Below are positions 38,127 through 41,771 of a stretch of 41,771 nucleotides of DNA, in pieces. Each line of letters starts with the position of its first letter. The stretch's first letter is position 1. The position numbers and the translations under genes were made by a program. Source of the stretch: an uncultured bacterium (GTDB taxonomy: Bacteria; Cyanobacteriota; Vampirovibrionia; Gastranaerophilales; Gastranaerophilaceae); NCBI GenBank assembly GCA_900319365.1, contig ONOE01000013.1:1-41771 (forward strand). Reading direction: 5' to 3'. The notes beneath the pieces were generated by a model. It saw only the letters and a list, made by a program, of their open reading frames with translations. It was not told where the DNA came from and made no database searches.

Positions 38127-40085
38127 TTATTCGTTGCAACCGAAAGCAATTGTAATATGTTCTCTGGGGTTAACTGCAGAGATTTTGTAGCCTCTGGGGT
38201 CAACAAGATATGCAAATTCATCGCCTGTTGTCTGGAATAAGCCCATTGAACCCGAAATTGCCGTTCTTGTTACATCGACAGGAGCTTTTGCTGTTTCAAA
38301 CAAGCCGTCGCCAAGGCTTCTTGCTGCTGCGCCGAATTGTCCCGAAAAGGCATGACCTAACATGTAACCTGCATCGTTTGTTACGTTTTCTGCTGCGTTG
38401 CCGACGTTAGTCAAAATACCGCCTGCGGTTCTGCCGACAATACCGACTAATGATCCTGCCCACGTGAACGGCATTTGTGCAAGTCTTGCTACAGGGTTTA
38501 CGTTTTTCTGTTTATTTACCTGTGCTTGCAAAATTTGTTTAGGTAATTTTGCTTTGCATTTGCCGTGAGAAATACTTGTGAATGCAAGTTTTAATGCGCC
38601 TTTATTACAGCCTGACGGTCTTATAACTTCTACGACCTGACCTGTTACGGTTGAACCGCAAGGATATTTTACGCCGTTAATTGTTACGTCTTCCAAAGTG
38701 TTGGCTCTGAAATATTGACCGACATGAGAAGATTTTGCGTTAACCTGATCGATCATTGAGAGTTTCAATGTCGGGATTTTTACGATTTCTTCCTGTTCAA
38801 TCAAAGCTTGTTTTTCTATAGGGCAAGCAGGGCATGCATTGTTTGCCGTTTGAGGGTTGGTATCATAACCTAAAGCAACTCGTGCATTTTGAAGCATTGA
38901 AGCGATTTCGGCTCTTGTTGCATCACGGTTAGGCATAATTAAGTTCGGGTTGGGCGAATTTGACAAAGCGCCGTTTTGAAGTGATTTTGCAACGGGGATT
39001 CTTGCCCAGTTTGGAACTTTGTTCCCGTCTGCGTATTTGCTCAAGATTTCATCAGCTTTGCAAGAATCTATGTTGCATGTCATACCTTTTGATAAAGATG
39101 TCAGGGCTTCTACCCTTGAAACAGGGCTGTTAGGTTTGAATGTTTTATTCGGATAGCCTCTTAATAAATCTTCATTTACGGCTTTTGCGATAGCCGCATT
39201 TGCCCAATTGTTTTGAGAAACATCTTTAAATCTTGAAGTCGTTGCGCCATGCGCATTCATATTAAAACCTTTTACAAGCATTGTTGCAAATTCGGCTCTT
39301 GAAATGTTGCGGTTAGGTTTGAACATTCCGTCAGGATAGCCTACTACAACATCATTTATAGCAAGTTTATCTATCCCGCACGATGCCCAGTATCCATTCG
39401 GAACATCGGGGAACATGCATCCGCCTGTTGCAGGAGCGGCAGCTCCGGTTATATTTTCTTTTATAGTATAAGGTACTAATGATTTTTTAAGCGCATTGAT
39501 AGAATTTGCGGACTGAATATCTACCGGGCAACCCTTTACTGCCCCTCGATTTACGTCTACTCCGTTATTGCAGCTCGGTAATTCGTTTAAGCAAGGCATT
39601 TGAGCAGCAGCACCGGTTATTTGACTTTCGGTTTGAGAAGATATGGTTGTTCCCGCAATGTTTGATGACATACGTGTTGCAGGGCATCCTCTCATTGCCG
39701 TTTCTGTTGAGAAGATTGAATTTGCGGGTTCTCCGACATAGTTATTTGTTCCGTAAATTGCCTGCGGATATCCGTAAACCTGTTTCATTTCCGCTCTGTC
39801 GGGTTTGCCTGATTGAGGACATAATGCGGTTGACGGAACGGCAGGTTTATCGCAGCTTATATCAGGGGCAGATTTAACGGGGCATGCTCTCTTTTTCTTT
39901 TTGCATCCGCAATCTGATTTTACTCGTTTGCATTTGTTACATCTCGGCTGGGATAAATCGCTGCCCGTTACAACAGGCATTTGTTCGTTTTGAGTACACG
40001 GACATGCTGCCATTGCACTATTCAAGGAACATGTTGCTATTCCAACAGCAATCGCAGCTGCCGCAGTCAGTTTTTTAATTGTCAT
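38127..40085 (-). CDS. S-layer homology domain surface protein with Cys-rich N-terminus
   Basis: A 652-residue exported protein. Signal peptide MTIKKLTAAAAIAVGIATCSLNSAMA. The mature N-terminus is cysteine- and lysine-rich (ACPCTQ; RCNKCKRVKSDCGCKKKKRACP). Residues about 80-215 contain repeated short motifs (ITGAAA twice; GCPATRMSSN and GCPVDIQSAN). Three SLH domains follow: FPDVPNGYWASCGIDKL...YPDGMFKPNRNISRAEFATML (about 228-280), FKDVSQNNWANAAIAKA...YPNKTFKPNSPVSRVEALTSL (about 285-335), and a weaker third (about 350-405). SLH domains bind cell-wall polymers. A C-terminal region (about 440-652) of unknown fold may form the outer part. A strong AAGGAGG precedes the ATG. Probably an abundant cell-envelope protein. 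Confidence 0.88.
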   Translation of the reverse strand: MTIKKLTAAAAIAVGIATCSLNSAMAACPCTQNEQMPVVTGSDLSQPRCNKCKRVKSDCGCKKKKRACPVKSAPDISCDKPAVPSTALCPQSGKPDRAEMKQVYGYPQAIYGTNNYVGEPANSIFSTETAMRGCPATRMSSNIAGTTISSQTESQITGAAAQMPCLNELPSCNNGVDVNRGAVKGCPVDIQSANSINALKKSLVPYTIKENITGAAAPATGGCMFPDVPNGYWASCGIDKLAINDVVVGYPDGMFKPNRNISRAEFATMLVKGFNMNAHGATTSRFKDVSQNNWANAAIAKAVNEDLLRGYPNKTFKPNSPVSRVEALTSLSKGMTCNIDSCKADEILSKYADGNKVPNWARIPVAKSLQNGALSNSPNPNLIMPNRDATRAEIASMLQNARVALGYDTNPQTANNACPACPIEKQALIEQEEIVKIPTLKLSMIDQVNAKSSHVGQYFRANTLEDVTINGVKYPCGSTVTGQVVEVIRPSGCNKGALKLAFTSISHGKCKAKLPKQILQAQVNKQKNVNPVARLAQMPFTWAGSLVGIVGRTAGGILTNVGNAAENVTNDAGYMLGHAFSGQFGAAARSLGDGLFETAKAPVDVTRTAISGSMGLFQTTGDEFAYLVDPRGYKISAVNPREHITIAFGCNE

Positions 40086-40106
40086 TTTTACCTCCTTGTG
40101 TTGTAC

Positions 40107-40134
40107 GAACTTTTGTTTGACAAGGCAAAAGTTC
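40107..40134 (-). promoter_or_regulatory. 5'UTR hairpin of the SLH gene
   Basis: A perfect 9-bp stem GAACTTTTG/CAAAAGTTC (loop of 10) lies between the probable -10 (TATAAC at 40146-40141) and the Shine-Dalgarno, about 20 nt before the ATG. Hairpins in this position can stabilise mRNAs of abundant surface proteins. The rest of 40147-40290 shows nothing else clear. Confidence 0.45.
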
Positions 40135-40292
40135 TAAAAAGTTATACAAAATTATGTACTTTTTAGCTCTTTTAAAACATTGGCAATTTATACAGTCCTG
40201 TTGTACAATTTAATCCGCTCAAATAAATTCGAACGCCGTAAAAGGCAAAAATGACCCTGAAAAGTGCAGGCAGCAATGATTTTTTAATGAAT

Positions 40293-40320
40293 TTGTAAAG
40301 CTGAAAATTTAATATATAAT
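40293..40320 (+). promoter_or_regulatory. ybeY promoter, leaderless geometry
   Basis: TTGTAA (40293-40298), 16-bp spacer, perfect TATAAT (40315-40320), then 6 nt to the ATG at 40327 with no Shine-Dalgarno sequence. Confidence 0.6.
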
Positions 40321-40326
40321 AGTTGT

Positions 40327-40842
40327 ATGAATATAAATATTGATTGCGAAAATGAATTTGAAAGCTGGAATGTTGATTTTGAAATTGTAAAGTCAAGAGC
40401 AAAATCCATTCTTGAATATTATTTAAAACAGCCCGAAATTTATGATAACTGCTGCTTAAAAGGATATGATTATGATACTATATCGTTTGATTTTTTATTC
40501 TGCGACAGCAAAAAAACTCATAAAATAAATATCGAATACCGCAACAAGGATTATCCTGCGGATATAATTACGTTTGCCGTATTTGCTGACAGCACGGAAG
40601 ACGAAAGGTTCGTACTTGGCAGCGAAATAAATCTCGGAGAAATAATTATAGCGCTTGATAAAATGATTTCGGGTGCAAAAGAAAAAGAAATCTCAAAAGA
40701 AGATGAACTGACTTTTTTCATAAGTCATGGCATAATGCATCTTTTGGGATTTGACCATCAGAGTGAAAAAGATTATAATTTTGTCATAGATTGGCAGAAG
40801 AAAGCATTGAGAAGTATAGATATAAATTATGTCAAAATATAA
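40327..40842 (+). CDS. ybeY: YbeY endoribonuclease, rRNA maturation
   Basis: A 171-residue zinc-dependent endoribonuclease that takes part in 16S rRNA 3'-end processing and ribosome quality control. The metal site SHGIMHLLGFDH (about 144-155) has the three His residues in HxxxHxxxxxH spacing. YRNKDYPADIITFAVF (about 77-92) is the family's NxxYRxxDxPTDVLSF equivalent, somewhat changed at the Thr-Asp-Val-Leu part. Length is typical. It starts without a Shine-Dalgarno sequence directly after a -10 box, and its end overlaps dgkA by 14 nt. Confidence 0.94.
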   Translation: MNINIDCENEFESWNVDFEIVKSRAKSILEYYLKQPEIYDNCCLKGYDYDTISFDFLFCDSKKTHKINIEYRNKDYPADIITFAVFADSTEDERFVLGSEINLGEIIIALDKMISGAKEKEISKEDELTFFISHGIMHLLGFDHQSEKDYNFVIDWQKKALRSIDINYVKI

Positions 40843-41203
40843 GCAGCAGGGATTTTTTAACACTTTCAGAAACGCAAGAAAAGGAATGCGTTTAACAATA
40901 AAAAGTGAGCGCAACATAAGAGTTCATCTTACTGTCGGAGCTCTTGTAATTTGTGCCGCATTCTTATTTCATTTTTCTGTTACAAAATTCTGTATATTGC
41001 TTTTGACAATAACGTCAGTCATTTGTGCCGAGATGATGAATTCTGCAATAGAATTTGCGCTTGATTCGATTTATCACAACAAATTCTCAAGAATGGTCGG
41101 CATGGCAAAAGATATCGCTGCGGGTGCTGTTATGGTTGTTACGATTACGGCCGTAATGATTGGCGTTTTGTTGTTTGTTCCCGCCATAGTAAAAGTTTTT
41201 TAA
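40829..41203 (+). CDS. dgkA: diacylglycerol/undecaprenol kinase
   Basis: A 124-residue integral membrane kinase of the DgkA family, the type that in gram-positive bacteria phosphorylates undecaprenol and in proteobacteria diacylglycerol. The N-terminal amphipathic part FRNARKGMRLTIKSERNIRVHL is followed by three membrane helices. The catalytic SVICAEMMNSAIEFALDSI (about 67-85) has the conserved Glu and Asn residues. The ATG lies inside the ybeY end with an overlap of 14 nt; ybeY-dgkA pairing is common in bacteria. With uppS in the same window, an undecaprenol recycling role is plausible. Confidence 0.93.
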   Translation: MSKYKQQGFFNTFRNARKGMRLTIKSERNIRVHLTVGALVICAAFLFHFSVTKFCILLLTITSVICAEMMNSAIEFALDSIYHNKFSRMVGMAKDIAAGAVMVVTITAVMIGVLLFVPAIVKVF

Positions 41204-41223
41204 TTGTAAAAAAGCCAACAATA

Positions 41224-41262
41224 AACCCTTACTTATGAGAGGAATTAAACTAAGTAAGGGTT
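41224..41262 (-). terminator. inverted repeat between convergent genes, probable terminator
   Basis: A perfect 12-bp stem AACCCTTACTTA/TAAGTAAGGGTT (41224-41235 with 41251-41262, loop of 15). The T-run on the minus strand (about 41210-41215) is separated by 8-9 nt, so it is not a standard terminator. It could serve either convergent gene. Confidence 0.5.
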
Positions 41263-41287
41263 AAATCTGTATGTATTTAAGACAAGA

Positions 41288-41491
41288 TTAATTATTACTC
41301 AATACAAGTCTTAATGTCGCCAAACTTTCAATGGAAAGCATTACATGGCGGTTGTGTTGTTCTTCAGAAATATTGAAAATACGAATAATTCTTTGAATTT
41401 CAGCTAAATCTTTATATGAATTTACCTTATATACATTATTGATGGGATCTGAAACTACTGACATCATTGCATTAAGTTCTTGTTCTTTCAT
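41288..41491 (-). CDS. small orphan protein
   Basis: A 67-residue protein of unknown family, predicted mostly helical (MKEQELNAMMSVVSD; SYKDLAEIQRIIRIFNISEEQHNRHVMLSIESLATLRLVLSNN). No cysteine, no signal peptide. AGG lies near the start, and an exact copy of the 17-bp motif sits 30 nt upstream. It is thus probably controlled together with the orphan at 25706-25939, with which it shares no obvious sequence similarity. Confidence 0.7.
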   Translation of the reverse strand: MKEQELNAMMSVVSDPINNVYKVNSYKDLAEIQRIIRIFNISEEQHNRHVMLSIESLATLRLVLSNN

Positions 41492-41521
41492 AATAACCTT
41501 TTGTATCCTCTTTTTCCTATA

Positions 41522-41538
41522 TACATATATATAAAGTA
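41522..41538 (-). promoter_or_regulatory. shared 17-bp motif TACTTTATATATATGTA
   Basis: On the minus strand identical to 25660-25676. It lies 30 nt before the ATG at 41491. Further upstream is a small palindrome GTTAATGAACTTAAC (41567-41581), which may belong to this promoter or to the end of the adjacent IS. Confidence 0.6.
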
Positions 41539-41609
41539 TTTTTGCTTAAGAGAATTGCTTTTTGATGTTAATGAACTTAACATGTCTTAATATAAAATCG
41601 AAGGTGAAT

Positions 41610-41771
41610 TCAAGAAGCAATCGCAACACTAAGCCGTGCGAATTTTTCATTTGGTGTTAAATAGTTGAGAATTTTCATCGGTCTGTTATTTATCCAATTC
41701 TCTACATATTTAATTTGCTCCGAACTTATTTTACCAAAATCCGTTCCTTTTGGAAAGAATCTTCTGATTAT
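41610..41771 (-). mobile_element. C-terminus of an IS30-family transposase, partial
   Basis: The minus strand is open from the window edge to TGA at 41610-41612, 53 codons. IIRRFFPKGTDFGKIS, then YVENWINNRPMKILNYLTPNEKF is the characteristic C-terminal end of IS30-type DDE transposases (FPKGTD ... INxRPRKxLxYxTPxE). The catalytic part lies outside the window, so activity cannot be judged. The IS end should lie between here and about 41540. Confidence 0.85.

Noticed and set aside
40172-40402. 76-codon minus-strand frame between the SLH gene and ybeY
   Set aside because: It overlaps the ybeY start antisense, has no ribosome-binding site, and is low-complexity.
1-41771. CRISPR array or prophage
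   Set aside because: No regularly spaced direct repeats of CRISPR type and no phage structural, integrase or lysis genes were seen.

Overview
The window is low-GC bacterial chromosome, gene-dense and with few mobile elements. The combination suggests a gut member of the non-photosynthetic cyanobacterial sister lineage (Melainabacteria/Vampirovibrionia, probably Gastranaerophilales). It has an outer membrane export system (RND pump plus TolC), an SLH-domain surface protein with a cysteine-rich N-terminus, many small secreted or Gln/Asn-rich orphan proteins, and a protein with the N-terminal 'FGAK' signature I associate with that group. The assignment is inference from gene content; no rRNA gene is present.

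Layout. 1-5.6 kb: start of an unknown gene leaving the window, a Gln-rich orphan, a two-gene short-chain chromate transporter, surE, a degenerate PurD-like ATP-grasp protein with mscL, and two small orphans. 5.6-9.5 kb: YkgJ-type Cys-cluster protein, HxlR regulator, aroB-aroK, and a PfkB sugar kinase. 9.5-10.2 kb: an XRE regulator divergent from a broken HAD-type gene. 10.2-13.2 kb: pnp, an FGAK/GNAT-like orphan, and tRNA-Arg(CCU). 13.2-15.9 kb: an accessory island with a hairpin-rich non-coding stretch and a type II restriction-modification pair in which both genes look damaged. 16.1-19.6 kb: FMN-binding oxidase-like protein, ilvD, uppS, rdgB. 19.7-25.6 kb: complete tripartite RND efflux operon. 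25.7-33.8 kb: small orphans, GH38 alpha-mannosidase, glmS, a long orphan, Fic and tandem-GNAT proteins. 34-40.1 kb: ribBA-ribE, PBP1A and the SLH protein. 40.3-41.8 kb: ybeY-dgkA, a small orphan, and the tail of an IS30-type transposase at the edge.

How genes work together. uppS (undecaprenyl-PP synthesis), dgkA (undecaprenol or diacylglycerol phosphorylation), glmS (glucosamine-6-P) and PBP1A all feed cell-wall building, although they are scattered. aroB/aroK and ilvD are amino-acid biosynthesis, ribBA/ribE are riboflavin biosynthesis. pnp and ybeY handle RNA turnover and maturation.

Regulatory signals are the most unusual part. A near-identical 17-bp sequence (TACTTTATATATATGTA) precedes small orphan genes at three places and, at a fourth, a gene-free stretch that folds into three hairpins and ends in a terminator (candidate sRNA). 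Several genes have a -10 box exactly 6 nt before ATG (candidate leaderless mRNAs). Four promoters share TTAACA exactly 21 bp before the -10. The restriction gene and the HAD gene each carry in-frame TAA codons inside otherwise continuous conserved reading frames, and the methyltransferase N-terminus lies in another frame across an A7 tract.
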